A stretch of DNA of 64,000 bases from Streptomyces sp. Je 1-332 (GCF_040730185.1 NZ_CP160402.1:5704001-5768000), one strand, 5' to 3'. Counted from the first letter of the stretch, positions 1 to 8,763 are shown. Made by a program: numbers and translations. The notes: a model not told the origin generated them from the letters alone.

Positions 1-364
1 GGGCCTCGATCCTCGGCACATCGGAGGCGTCGGTGGTGGCCACGGTGAGCCGCGCCGAGGTGGCGCCGCTCACCCAGGCGCCCGCGAAGTCACGGCCGAC
101 GGCAACCCGCAGGGCTCCCGCGACGGCACCGGCCTCGGCCTCATTGACCAGACGAGCCTCGGCCTGCGCCGAGGTGAGACCGAGGTCCCGCTGCATGGCC
201 TTCAGGACCTCGGGCGACGTCTTGCCGACGGCGGCGGTCTCGGCGGCGGTCTCGACGGGGGAGGGCGAACCCTGGGCATGGGCGGTACCGGGCAGCCCGG
301 CAAGAACAAGCGCACCGAGCACGGCACAGGCCGCGGCGGAGCGTCTGCGATGGATGGGAGGCAT
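1..364 (-). CDS. Secreted S1-family serine protease (streptogrisin/alpha-lytic type), N-terminal part only
   Basis: Only the first 121 codons lie in the window; the gene continues past its left edge. The product starts MPPIHRRRSAAACAVLGALV and has a Sec-type signal peptide ending near AHAQ (residue ~31). The following stretch (SPEVLKAMQRDLGL, then QAEARLVNEAEAG) looks like the alpha-lytic-protease prodomain, which folds the protease and is then removed. The catalytic domain is outside the window, so the enzyme class is inferred from the propeptide. The start at 364 is preceded by GAGGAG with about 8 nt spacing. An overlapping ATG at 372 is in another frame and was not used. Confidence 0.75.
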   Translation of the reverse strand, partial: MPPIHRRRSAAACAVLGALVLAGLPGTAHAQGSPSPVETAAETAAVGKTSPEVLKAMQRDLGLTSAQAEARLVNEAEAGAVAGALRVAVGRDFAGAWVSGATSARLTVATTDASDVPRIEA

Positions 365-868
365 GGGGGCATCTCCTCGATGAGTGCGAGGGGGACGAGC
401 GGACCGACGAGGGAACGGCCAGCGGGATGGCCCACACCGTAGAACGCTCAACGTCCGTGCATCAGCTGTCAGTTGACCCCTGTCCTTGGCGTTATGGGAG
501 CCGGGGAGGAGCGGTGGGGTGCGTTTGCCGGACGTAGGAAGGGTGCGGCGCCGGAAGGGGCGGGGAGATAACGGGGGCGAGGCGCGGCGCGGACGGGGGT
601 GTGGTGATGACGAGGGGCCGTCCGGCTACGGGAGGCGGGCGGTTGCCCGGCCTAGGAACTGTGCGGCGAGGGTGCGGGGAGGGCAGGGGAGTGCGGCGAG
701 GTGCCGCCGCCTCCAGAAGGGCGGCGAGGGCGGCGGGTGGGTCGCCGTGGCCTGTGGTTGCCCGCTGCGGCGTGTGCCGCGGGCGCAGACTCCGGGCGGG
801 GTGGCGAAGCCGCGGTGCCGTTTCGGGACGTGATGCGCGGCCCCGTTACGGGGTGAAGCTTGGCCCCA
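365..868. other. Gene-free G-rich stretch
   Basis: About 500 bases between the protease start and the LysR stop. Open frames here have no recognisable protein content and lack good ribosome sites. The plus strand carries G-tracts at 670-689 (GGG, GGGG, GGG, GGGG with 1-3 nt loops) that fit a G-quadruplex motif. The protease promoter should lie around 400-480, but I see no clear -35/-10 pair. A small hairpin near 841-853 could end LysR transcription. Confidence 0.5.
841..853 (-). terminator. Weak hairpin after the LysR gene
   Basis: CCCCG, loop TTA, CGGGG lies 16-28 nt beyond the stop codon of the LysR gene. The five-base stem is short, and no T run follows, so it is at most a weak terminator. 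Confidence 0.3.
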
Positions 869-1822
869 CTACGGCAGTTGGGGTGAAGGCGTCGCCAGCC
901 ATGCCGTGTAGCTTTCGCTGCGGGTCGTGGCTTCGGTGTGGGCCGCTCTGGCCTGGGTGAGGACCTCGGGGGCGGTGTCGTGGGAGCGGGCCGCCGGGTG
1001 CCAGCCGAGCAGGTGGCGCCAGTACAGCGGCGCCCCGGAGAGCGGGCGGGTCACCAGGCCCGGCGTCGGCGGGAACGTCGCCCGGCACAGGCCGACCGCC
1101 CGGCCGACCTGGACCAGGTGCACGCAGGACGCCACGTCCGTCTCGTAGACGGATGACGGCGTGAACCCTGCTCGCGCGCACGCCGCCGTGAAGCAGTCCG
1201 CGAAGCAGCCGTCACCCGGCACGTCCGTCCACGCCTCGCCCGCGAGTGCCGCGAGGTCGATCTCCTGGCGGTCGGCCAAGGCGTGGCCCGTGGGCAGCAT
1301 GACGAACACCGGGTCACGGGCGACCTCCCGCCACACCAGGAACTCGTTCTCCGGCGGGGTACTCGCCCCGCACGTCCCCACCAGCGCGAAGTCGAGGAGC
1401 CCCTCGGCCGTGCGGGACGCGATCTCCCGCTCCGACCAGGAGGTGTGGGTCGTCACCGGCACCCCCGGGTACGCCGCGGCGAGCCGGTCCACGAGCCCGC
1501 CGAGCAGCGGCCCGTGCGTCGCCCCGAGCCGGAACCCGCCGCCGCCCTCCCAGGCCCGGCCGAACCGCAGCGCCTCCTCCCGCAGGCCCGTCACAGCGGG
1601 CAGGACCACCCGTGCGCGGGCCAGCACGAACTCCCCGAGCGCCGTCGCCCGCACCCCGTGCCGCCCCCGCTCGAACAGCTCCCCTCCCAAGGCGCGCTCG
1701 ATCCGCTTCAACTGCGCGCTCAGGGCGGGCTGCGCGAGCCCGAGCGCGGTGGCGGCCTTGGTCAGGCTGCCCGCGTCGGCGATCGCCCGGATCGTCTTCA
1801 GGTGCCTCAACTCCAGGTCCAT
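869..1822 (-). CDS. LysR-family transcriptional regulator
   Basis: This 317-residue product has the standard LysR layout. A winged helix-turn-helix occupies residues ~1-60 (LRHLKTIRAIADAGSLTKAA, then LAQPALSAQLKRIE). A two-lobed effector-binding domain fills residues ~90-300. The effector is not evident. It lies downstream of glgX on the same strand with a 93-nt gap, so it may have its own promoter in that gap or be read through from glgX. The start at ATG 1822 fits the conserved N-terminus MDLELRHL. Tandem CATTG-like motifs at 1856-1895 could be its own operator, but this is only a guess. Confidence 0.85.
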   Translation of the reverse strand: MDLELRHLKTIRAIADAGSLTKAATALGLAQPALSAQLKRIERALGGELFERGRHGVRATALGEFVLARARVVLPAVTGLREEALRFGRAWEGGGGFRLGATHGPLLGGLVDRLAAAYPGVPVTTHTSWSEREIASRTAEGLLDFALVGTCGASTPPENEFLVWREVARDPVFVMLPTGHALADRQEIDLAALAGEAWTDVPGDGCFADCFTAACARAGFTPSSVYETDVASCVHLVQVGRAVGLCRATFPPTPGLVTRPLSGAPLYWRHLLGWHPAARSHDTAPEVLTQARAAHTEATTRSESYTAWLATPSPQLP

Positions 1823-1915
1823 GGGCTGAGCTTGACCCGTGCGGGACAGCGCTGCAATGGGCAGGTACGGACCAATGCGGACCGCCTCCAGGCGCCCTCA
1901 GCCCCACCCGCGCCC

Positions 1916-4246
1916 TCAGCCCTCACCCCCCGCCACGTCGTCCCGCACCCGCAGCAACAGCACCGACCGCGCGGCGACCGTGACCGGGGAGCCGGCGCGC
2001 AGCACCGTACCCGGCGCGTCCCCCTGCTCCTCCAGGGACGTGTCCACCACCACCTCGTACGCCCGCGCCCACGGCGGCCCCGGCAGCACGAAGCTCGCCG
2101 CACGGCTCCCCGCGTGCAGGACAGCGAGGAAGCTGTCGTCGACGACCGGCGCGCCCCGGGCATCACGCCCGGGAATGTCACGGCCGGACAGATACATGCC
2201 GAGCGTCGCGGCAGGCGCGTACCAGTCGCCCTCCGTCATCTCCCTCCCGCGCGCCGTGAACCACGCCAGATCCCGCAGCCCGTCCGCCGAATGCGCACGC
2301 CCAGAGAAGAACGCCCGCCGCCGCAGCACGGGATGCCGGTGCCGCAACGAGATCAGACGGGACGTCAGCTCGAAGAGCGCCGCCCATTCCGGCTCGTCCA
2401 GCAGCCCCCAGTCCACCCAACTGACCTCGTTGTCCTGGCAGTAGGCGTTGTTGCTGCCCCGCTGCGTGCGCCCCATCTCGTCCCCGGCGACCAGCATCGG
2501 CACCCCCGTCGAGAGCAGCAGCGTCGTCAGCAGATTGCGCAGCTGCCGCCGCCGCAGCCGCGCCACCCCCGCGTCCGCCGTCTCACCCTCCACGCCGCAG
2601 TTCCACGACCGGTTGTCGTCCGAACCGTCCCTGTTCCCCTCCCCGTTCGCCTCGTTGTGCTTGCGCTCGTAACTCACCAGGTCCCGCAGCGTGAACCCGT
2701 CGTGCGCCGTCACGAAGTTCACCGACGCGTACGGCCTGCGCCCGCCCCACGCGTAGAGGTCACTCGACCCGGAGAGCCGGTACCCCAGATCCCGCACATC
2801 GGGCAGCGCCCCCCGCCAGAACTCCCGCACCGCGCCTCGGTAGCGGTCGTTCCACTCCGTCCACAGCGGAGGAAAGGCCCCCACCTGATAACCGCCGGAC
2901 CCCACGTCCCACGGCTCGGCGATCAGCTTCACCCGCCGCAGGACCGGGTCCTGCGCGATCACCGCGAGGAAAGGCGACAGCATGTCGACGTCATGGAACG
3001 AGCGGGCCAGGGCCGCCGCGAGGTCGAAGCGGAAACCGTCCACCCCCATCTCGGTCACCCAGTAGCGCAAGGAGTCCGTGATCAGCCGCAGCACATGCGG
3101 CTGCACCACCTGGAGCGTGTTCCCGCAGCCCGTGTAGTCCGCGTACCGCCGCGCGTCCGACGGCTGCACCCGGTAGTACCCGCGGTTGTCTATGCCCTTG
3201 AGCGACAGCGTCGGGCCGAGCTCCCCCGCCTCCGCCGTGTGGTTGTAGACCACGTCCAGGATCACCTCGATCCCGGCCTCGTGCAGCGCCCGCACCATCC
3301 GCCTGAACTCGCCGACCTGCTCCCCCCTCGTACCCGACGCCGCGTACGCCGCGTGCGGCGCGAAATAGCCGATCGAGTTGTAGCCCCAGTAGTTCTTGAG
3401 CCCCCGGCGCAGGAGATGGTCCTCGTGCGCGAACTGGTGCACCGGCAGCAGCTCCACCGCCGTCACCCCGAGCCGTACGAGATGGCCGACCGCCGCCGGA
3501 TGTGCGAGCCCCGCGTACGTACCCCGCAGCTCCTCCGGAATCCCCGGGTGCAGCTTGGTGAAGCCGCGTACGTGGACCTCGTAGATGACCGAGTCCGCCC
3601 ACGGCGTCTTCGGGCGCCGGTCGTCGGCCCACTCGTCGTCCGGCGCGTCGTCGTGCACGACCACACCCTTGGGGACGTACGGCGCCGAGTCCCGGTCGTC
3701 CCGGACGGTGTCGGCCACGTGCTGCTGGGGCCAGTCCCGCACATGCCCGTACACCTCGGGCGGCAGCCCGTGCGTCGCGAAGTCGCCGTCCACCGCGCGC
3801 GCGTACGGGTCGAGGAGCAGCTTCGCCGGGTTCCAGCGGGCCCCCGTCCACGGGTCCCAGCGGCCGTGCACGCGATAGCCGTAGCGCTGGCCCGGCCGGA
3901 CGCCCGGCACGAAGCCGTGCCATATCTCGTGCGTCAGCTCGGTCAGCGACGTGCGCGTCTCGACGCCACGCTCGTCGAACAGGCAGAGCTCGACGGCCTC
4001 CGCACCCCCCGCCCACAGCGCGAAGTTGGTGCCGGCGACGCCGTCCGGCCCCACTCTGTACCGCGCGCCGAGCGGCGTCGGCGCCCCCGGCCACGCGGGC
4101 AGCCCGCGCGCCGGCGGGGCACCGCGCGGCGCCCCGCGCACCTCCTTGGACGTCCCGTTCACGGCGGGGGCCTTGCCGTTCCCCGCGGCCGCGCCCGTCC
4201 CGCGCCGCCCACCCCTGAGTGCTTCCTGTTCGGCTGCGCTGGACAC
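1916..4246 (-). CDS. glgX: Glycogen debranching enzyme GlgX (GH13)
   Basis: A 776-residue GH13 enzyme that hydrolyses alpha-1,6 branches of glycogen in the cytosol. The N-terminus carries a CBM48-like domain after a low-complexity stretch of ~45 residues. The four conserved GH13 regions are visible: VVYNH near residue 332, GFRFDLA with the nucleophile Asp near 404, IAEPWD with the acid Glu near 442, and TAHDG near 514. The length is normal for actinobacterial GlgX. The start is GTG 4246, preceded by AGGAGG with a 7-nt spacer; an ATG at 4250 is out of frame. It is divergent from the first L,D-transpeptidase gene across 167 nt. No other glycogen gene is adjacent. Confidence 0.93.
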   Translation of the reverse strand: MSSAAEQEALRGGRRGTGAAAGNGKAPAVNGTSKEVRGAPRGAPPARGLPAWPGAPTPLGARYRVGPDGVAGTNFALWAGGAEAVELCLFDERGVETRTSLTELTHEIWHGFVPGVRPGQRYGYRVHGRWDPWTGARWNPAKLLLDPYARAVDGDFATHGLPPEVYGHVRDWPQQHVADTVRDDRDSAPYVPKGVVVHDDAPDDEWADDRRPKTPWADSVIYEVHVRGFTKLHPGIPEELRGTYAGLAHPAAVGHLVRLGVTAVELLPVHQFAHEDHLLRRGLKNYWGYNSIGYFAPHAAYAASGTRGEQVGEFRRMVRALHEAGIEVILDVVYNHTAEAGELGPTLSLKGIDNRGYYRVQPSDARRYADYTGCGNTLQVVQPHVLRLITDSLRYWVTEMGVDGFRFDLAAALARSFHDVDMLSPFLAVIAQDPVLRRVKLIAEPWDVGSGGYQVGAFPPLWTEWNDRYRGAVREFWRGALPDVRDLGYRLSGSSDLYAWGGRRPYASVNFVTAHDGFTLRDLVSYERKHNEANGEGNRDGSDDNRSWNCGVEGETADAGVARLRRRQLRNLLTTLLLSTGVPMLVAGDEMGRTQRGSNNAYCQDNEVSWVDWGLLDEPEWAALFELTSRLISLRHRHPVLRRRAFFSGRAHSADGLRDLAWFTARGREMTEGDWYAPAATLGMYLSGRDIPGRDARGAPVVDDSFLAVLHAGSRAASFVLPGPPWARAYEVVVDTSLEEQGDAPGTVLRAGSPVTVAARSVLLLRVRDDVAGGEG

Positions 4247-4413
4247 CCATTCGCCTCCTGCGGCTCGACCCCTGCCGCGTCCCGGCGGCGTGGGCTTACC
4301 CGACCGGACGGCACGTGTGGACCCGATGGCCCGTGCCGTCCTCCCCACTGTTCTGCCCAGCGCGTGCGTCGCACTCACGTTTCCCCAGGAGGGGGACCGT
4401 CGTTGGGACGGAC

Positions 4414-5667
4414 GTGAGACAGGTAGCGAGGCGCGCTCGGCGCGCAGGGGCCGCGCTGGCCGCCGTAATGACATGGGCAGGACTGCTGGCCGGGGCCGCG
4501 GGATGCAGCGGTGACGGCGGTGGCGTCGACCGGCTGATGGGCAAGCCACGGTCGCCCGCCGACGCGATCCGGGTGACCCCCGACGACGGCAGCAAAGGAG
4601 TCAAGGCGGACGAACGGCTCCAGGTCGAGGTCCCCGACGGACGCCTCGAATCGGTGAAGGTCGTCCGGGTGCAGGACGCGCAGGAGGCTCCGGTGCCGGG
4701 CCGCATCGACGAGGACGGCATGACCTGGAAGCCACTGGACGAGGACGGCCTCGCGCTCGCCGCGAAGTACACGGTGGACGCCGTCGCCCTCGACGGCCAC
4801 GGCCGCCGCTCGGCCCGCCACACGACCTTCACGACGGCCGTCCCCGACGAGCGGTTCATCGCCTACGTGTCACCGGAGAACCGCTCCACCGTCGGCACCG
4901 GCATGATCGTCTCCCTGGAGTTCAACCAGGAGATCGAGAACCTCGACGCCGTCCAGCGCGCCATCAGCGTCACCGCGAAGCCGGAAGTCGACGTGAAACC
5001 GCACTGGTTCGGCAGGACCCGCGTGGACTTCCGCCCCGAGAAGTACTGGAAACCCGGCACGAAGGTCACCATCGGACTGCGCCTGCGCGACGTCGAGGCC
5101 GCCCCCGGCGTCTACGGCCTCCAGGACAAGAGCTTCTCGTTCACGGTCGGCCGCAGCCAGACCTCCCTGGTCGACGCCGCGGATCGCACGATGGAGGTAC
5201 GCCGCGACGGCGAGATCCTCTCCACGGTGCCGATCACCGCCGGGGCCCCCAAGACCCCCACGTACAACGGGAAAATGGTGGTCACGGAGATGCTGGAGGT
5301 GACCCGGATGAACAGCCGCACCGTCGGCTTCGGCGGCGAGTACAACATCCCCGACGTCCCGCACGCGATCCGCCTGACGACCTCCGGCACCTTCCTGCAC
5401 GGCAACTACTGGGCCCCGAACGCGCCGGGCAACACGAATGTCAGCCACGGCTGCGTGGGCCTGCGCGACGTGAAGGGCGGCAGTTCCCAGACCCCCGCGG
5501 GGTGGTTCTTCGACCGGACCCTGATCGGCGACGTGGTGGAAGTCGTCAACAGCGATGACAAGAAAGTCGCTCCCGACAACGGGCTCGGTGGCTGGAACAT
5601 GGAGTGGAAGGACTGGACGGCGCCGCCCGGGACGAAGCCGAAGGCCGATCCCACGAACGGGCGCTGA
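4414..5667 (+). CDS. L,D-transpeptidase lipoprotein (YkuD domain), copy 1
   Basis: This 417-residue exported lipoprotein has a twin-arginine-rich N-terminus and a lipobox LAGAAGC (Cys31). Two Ig-like segments (residues ~60-270) precede a C-terminal YkuD domain. The active-site signature is HGNYW near residue 329, followed by SHGCVGL with the catalytic Cys347. Such enzymes make 3-3 cross-links in peptidoglycan. The start is uncertain: GTG 4414 gives a sensible signal peptide, but the best Shine-Dalgarno (AGGAGG, 4387-4392) is 21 nt away. A close paralogue follows directly downstream. Confidence 0.9.
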   Translation: MRQVARRARRAGAALAAVMTWAGLLAGAAGCSGDGGGVDRLMGKPRSPADAIRVTPDDGSKGVKADERLQVEVPDGRLESVKVVRVQDAQEAPVPGRIDEDGMTWKPLDEDGLALAAKYTVDAVALDGHGRRSARHTTFTTAVPDERFIAYVSPENRSTVGTGMIVSLEFNQEIENLDAVQRAISVTAKPEVDVKPHWFGRTRVDFRPEKYWKPGTKVTIGLRLRDVEAAPGVYGLQDKSFSFTVGRSQTSLVDAADRTMEVRRDGEILSTVPITAGAPKTPTYNGKMVVTEMLEVTRMNSRTVGFGGEYNIPDVPHAIRLTTSGTFLHGNYWAPNAPGNTNVSHGCVGLRDVKGGSSQTPAGWFFDRTLIGDVVEVVNSDDKKVAPDNGLGGWNMEWKDWTAPPGTKPKADPTNGR

Positions 5668-5824
5668 GGCAGGGTCCGTACCCCATGCGCAGTTGGGACT
5701 GAACGGTGACATTGGCGGGGAGTCATCCGTCAGGGCCGTGTGGTTATCTAGCGCAGGCGCGTGTCTGTGCGCGCTGAGGCACTGGGGTGCGGGCCTGACC
5801 AGGCCGTGCGAGGGGAGACACATC

Positions 5825-7069
5825 GTGAACGGGCGACCGATATCGGGGACGTCGGTTGGTGCGCGGGGGAGCGCACGACGACGGGGGACCAAGGGCCTCT
5901 TTGCGGTGGCATCGGGTGTGACGCTGCTGTTGGTCACGGCATGCGGCGGGGGCGGCGGCTCGGACTCCGGCAGCGACGGCGAGGGCAAGGCGGCCGACAA
6001 GAACGCGCCGTCGACGGCGGTGGTGACCATAGCTCCGAAGGACGGCGCCGATGCGGTGGCCACCAGCGGCGCACTGAAGATAGCCGCCGACAAGGGCAAG
6101 CTCTCCCAGGTCAAGGTCGAGGACAGCAAGGGCAATCCGGTCCCGGGCAAGATCACCTCGGGCGGCGCGAGCTGGACCCCGGCGCACCACCTCGCCGCCT
6201 CCACGAAGTACAAGGTCCACGCGATAGCCAAGGACTCCGAGGGGCGTGAGTCCGCCAAGGACACCACCTTCACGACGCTGACCCCGAAGAACACCTTCAT
6301 CGGGCAGTTCACGCCGGAGGACGGCTCGAAGGTCGGCGTCGGAATGCCGTTCTCCGTCCACTTCAACCGCGGGATCACCGAGCCCGAGGACGTCGAGAAG
6401 GCCATCAAGATCAAGACCGAGCCGGCCGTGGACGTCGAGCCGCACTGGTTCGGCAACGACCGCATCGACTTCCGCCCCGAGAAGTACTGGAAGGCGGGCA
6501 CGAAGGTCACCGTCGACCTCAACCTCGACGGTGTCGAGGGCCGCCCCGGGGTCTACGGCGAGCAGGCCAAGACCCTGAAGTTCACCATCGGCCGCAGCCA
6601 GGTCTCCACCGTCGACGCCAAGTCGCACCAGATGAAGGTCGTCAGGGACGGCAAGCAGATCAAGAAGATCCCGATCACCGCGGGCGCCCCCGGTACGACG
6701 ACGTACAACGGCCAGATGGTCATCAGCGAGAAGCTCCAGGTCACGCGCATGAACGGCGAGACCGTCGGCTTCGGCGGCGAGTACGACATCAAGGACGTCC
6801 CGCACGCGATGCGCCTGTCCACCTCGGGCACGTTCATCCACGGCAACTACTGGTCGGGCGGCGCCTTCGGCAACACGAACGCCAGCCACGGCTGCATAGG
6901 CCTGAGCGACGTGCGCGGCGGCTACAGCAAGAAGACGCCCGCCGGATGGTTCTTCGAGAACTCACTCATCGGGGACCTCGTGGTCGTGAAGAACTCCGCG
7001 GACAAGACGATCCAGCCCGAGAACGGCTACAACGGCTGGAACATGTCCTGGGAGAAGTGGAAGGCCTGA
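5825..7069 (+). CDS. L,D-transpeptidase lipoprotein (YkuD domain), copy 2
   Basis: A 414-residue paralogue of the preceding gene, with the same plan: signal peptide with lipobox LLVTAC (Cys40), a Gly/Ser/Asp linker, two Ig-like segments, then the YkuD catalytic domain (HGNYW, and SHGCIGL with Cys357). The start GTG 5825 has AGGGGAG 7 nt upstream. The two proteins are nearly colinear from the first Ig-like segment onward, which points to tandem duplication. The 157-nt gap between them suggests copy 2 has its own promoter. It should act outside the membrane on peptidoglycan cross-linking. Confidence 0.92.
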   Translation: MNGRPISGTSVGARGSARRRGTKGLFAVASGVTLLLVTACGGGGGSDSGSDGEGKAADKNAPSTAVVTIAPKDGADAVATSGALKIAADKGKLSQVKVEDSKGNPVPGKITSGGASWTPAHHLAASTKYKVHAIAKDSEGRESAKDTTFTTLTPKNTFIGQFTPEDGSKVGVGMPFSVHFNRGITEPEDVEKAIKIKTEPAVDVEPHWFGNDRIDFRPEKYWKAGTKVTVDLNLDGVEGRPGVYGEQAKTLKFTIGRSQVSTVDAKSHQMKVVRDGKQIKKIPITAGAPGTTTYNGQMVISEKLQVTRMNGETVGFGGEYDIKDVPHAMRLSTSGTFIHGNYWSGGAFGNTNASHGCIGLSDVRGGYSKKTPAGWFFENSLIGDLVVVKNSADKTIQPENGYNGWNMSWEKWKA

Positions 7070-7109
7070 CCGGCCGACCGGGATCACACCCCGGCCACAT
7101 GTCGCCGTC

Positions 7110-7138
7110 ATGCGGGGCACGGCTAACGTGCCCCGCAT
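7110..7138 (+). promoter_or_regulatory. Leaderless promoter inside a 12-bp inverted repeat
   Basis: ATGCGGGGCACG (7110-7121) and CGTGCCCCGCAT (7127-7138) are perfect inverted arms around GCTAA. A -10-like hexamer TAACGT (7124-7129) sits at the centre, and its last T is 8 nt before the start-codon A. The right arm includes the AT of the start codon and there is no Shine-Dalgarno, so a leaderless transcript is likely. The dyad could be an operator occluding the -10 box. Confidence 0.5.
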
Positions 7139-7907
7139 GACATCTGTGCATCTCGAAGTCGCCGAAGGCGTCGGCACGATCCGCCTCGACCGCCCCCCGA
7201 TGAACGCGCTCGACATCGCCCTCCAGGACCGGCTCAAGGAGCTGGCCGAAGAGGCGACCCGGCGTGACGACGTACGCGCCGTGATCATCTACGGCGGCGA
7301 GAAGGTGTTCGCCGCGGGCGCGGACATCAAGGAGATGCAGGCCATGGACCACGCGGCGATGGTCGCGCGGTCCAGGGCGCTGCAGGACTCCTTCACCGCG
7401 GTCGCCCGTATCCCCAAGCCCGTCGTCGCCGCCGTCACCGGCTACGCGCTCGGCGGCGGCTGCGAGCTGGCTCTCTGCGCCGACTTCCGCATCGCCGCCG
7501 ACAACGCCAAGCTCGGCCAGCCGGAGATCCTGCTCGGCCTGATCCCCGGCGCGGGCGGCACCCAGCGGCTGGCCCGCCTGGTGGGCCCGTCCAAGGCCAA
7601 GGACCTCATCTTCACCGGCCGCATGGTCAAGGCCGAAGAGGCGCTCACCATCGGCCTGGTGGACCGGGTCGTGCCCGCCGCCGAGGTGTACGAGCAGGCG
7701 CACCAGTGGGCCGCGCGGCTCGCACAGGGGCCCGCGCTCGCGCTGCGCGCCGCCAAGGAGTCCGTGGACGCGGGCCTGGAGACGGACATCGACACCGGGC
7801 TCGCCATTGAACGCACCTGGTTCGCCGGTCTGTTCGCCACCGAGGACCGCGAGCGGGGCATGCGCAGCTTCGTCGAGGAGGGTCCAGGCAAGGCGAAGTT
7901 TCTCTGA
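7137..7907 (+). CDS. Enoyl-CoA hydratase/isomerase family protein
   Basis: A 256-residue crotonase-fold protein. It contains the oxyanion-hole segment AAGADIKEM (residues ~60-68) and the typical ALGGGCELAL motif (~104-113). A Glu in the region of the catalytic glutamates of true hydratases follows at GQPEILLGLIPGAGGTQ, so hydration of trans-2-enoyl-CoA in beta-oxidation is plausible. The substrate range is not visible. The start is ATG 7137, with no Shine-Dalgarno and a -10 box directly upstream. It appears monocistronic. Confidence 0.88.
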   Translation: MTSVHLEVAEGVGTIRLDRPPMNALDIALQDRLKELAEEATRRDDVRAVIIYGGEKVFAAGADIKEMQAMDHAAMVARSRALQDSFTAVARIPKPVVAAVTGYALGGGCELALCADFRIAADNAKLGQPEILLGLIPGAGGTQRLARLVGPSKAKDLIFTGRMVKAEEALTIGLVDRVVPAAEVYEQAHQWAARLAQGPALALRAAKESVDAGLETDIDTGLAIERTWFAGLFATEDRERGMRSFVEEGPGKAKFL

Positions 7908-7988
7908 AACGACGCACGAAGTACCGCCGGTGCACGCCCAGTTGAGGCCACGTCAGCCAAAGCGTCCCCCGAAGGAGCGGATTATGCG

Positions 7989-8011
7989 AGGCTTAAGAGA
8001 ACCTTAAGCCT
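7989..8011. repeat. Inverted repeat downstream of the hydratase gene
   Basis: AGGCTTAAG and CTTAAGCCT are perfect 9-bp arms around a 5-nt spacer, unusually AT-rich for this genome. It lies between the hydratase stop and the next gene and could be an operator or part of a promoter region for the ATP-binding protein gene. Confidence 0.4.
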
Positions 8012-8112
8012 GCCTTGCCCGCGGCCGTAAGTGATCACCCGTAAGCGGGTAGTCATCGCAGGTCAGCGAGGGTGTCGCAGGGGCTTGTCTGCCTCTGGCA
8101 TATGCCCACCCG

Positions 8113-8141
8113 GCCCCCCGGAATGGATGGTTCCGGGGGGC
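8113..8141 (+). terminator. Strong hairpin before the RsbW-like gene
   Basis: GCCCCCCGGAA and TTCCGGGGGGC form an 11-bp perfect stem with a 7-nt loop, followed by TTATT. This looks like an intrinsic terminator for upstream transcription. It also lies in the 5' region of the next gene, so it argues that the true start of that gene is downstream of it. A second dyad, CGGAACGG/CCGTTCCG (8151-8175), follows. Confidence 0.5.
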
Positions 8142-8194
8142 TTATTCCGTCGGAACGGCCCCGGAACCCGTTCCGTGCGGCCATGATGGGGGGC

Positions 8195-8698
8195 ATGGCG
8201 GGGCTGGAGGGTATCGAACAGCCGCGGCGACACGGGAGTGCGACCGCGGCGCGCTGGTCGCCGGCGGTTGAGGACGAACACGCGCTCAAGGCGCTCGAGT
8301 TGTTCGGCAATCCGACGGACGGAGAGGTTCCGCTGCCGTCGCGTCCGGAGTCCGCCGCCATCGCGCGCAGGCTCGCCCAGGTCGTGGTGCTCCGGCACTG
8401 GGGGCTCTCCCCGAAGCTGACCGAGGACGCGGTGCTCCTCACCTCCGAACTCGTCGGCAACGCCGTGCGGCACACCGGCGCACGCGTCTTCGGCCTGCGC
8501 ATGATGCGGCGGCGCGGCTGGATCAGGATCGAGGTGCGCGACCCCTCGCGCGGCCTGCCCTGCCTGATGCCCGTCCAGGAACTCGACCTCAGTGGCCGCG
8601 GCCTCTTCCTCGTCGACAAGCTTTCCGACCGGTGGGGCGTGGACCTGCTGCCGCGCGGCAAGACGACGTGGTTCGAGATGCGGGTCGCCGACCGCTGA
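8195..8698 (+). CDS. ATP-binding protein of the RsbW/HATPase_c anti-sigma-like family
   Basis: About 167 residues. The C-terminal ~110 residues form a GHKL ATPase domain: the N-box LLTSELVGNAVRHTG, then VRDPSRGLP, then GRGLFLVDKLSDRWGV. Such stand-alone kinases are abundant in Streptomyces. They bind sigma factors or phosphorylate anti-anti-sigma proteins, but no partner gene is adjacent. The start is ambiguous: ATG 8195, 8186 and 8183 are in frame and none has a textbook Shine-Dalgarno. I chose 8195 because the conserved sequence begins MAGLEG and because the hairpin upstream makes longer starts unlikely. Confidence 0.82.
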   Translation: MAGLEGIEQPRRHGSATAARWSPAVEDEHALKALELFGNPTDGEVPLPSRPESAAIARRLAQVVVLRHWGLSPKLTEDAVLLTSELVGNAVRHTGARVFGLRMMRRRGWIRIEVRDPSRGLPCLMPVQELDLSGRGLFLVDKLSDRWGVDLLPRGKTTWFEMRVADR

Positions 8699-8730
8699 GG
8701 CGACGCCGGGGCGGCCGCCGGCACGCGAAA

Positions 8731-8763
8731 GCCCCCGGTCGCCGGTTACGGCATCGCGGGGGC
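8731..8763 (+). terminator. Terminator after the RsbW-like gene
   Basis: GCCCCCG (8731-8737) pairs with CGGGGGC (8757-8763), with a small inner GCCG/CGGC stem. It starts 33 nt after the stop codon and is followed by no long T run, as is common in Streptomyces. Confidence 0.65.

Noticed and set aside
486..960. Overlapping open frames on the plus strand after the protease gene
   Set aside because: Gly/Arg-rich translation, no ribosome site, no conserved-looking segment; treated as noncoding.
1283..4417. 1044-codon open frame on the plus strand opposite glgX
   Set aside because: It is Arg/Pro/His-rich with no domain content and is the antisense shadow of the GlgX and LysR genes, as expected at high GC.
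8072..8194. Longer N-terminus for the RsbW-like protein
   Set aside because: It would translate through the 11-bp hairpin and give a Pro/Gly-rich segment with no family similarity.
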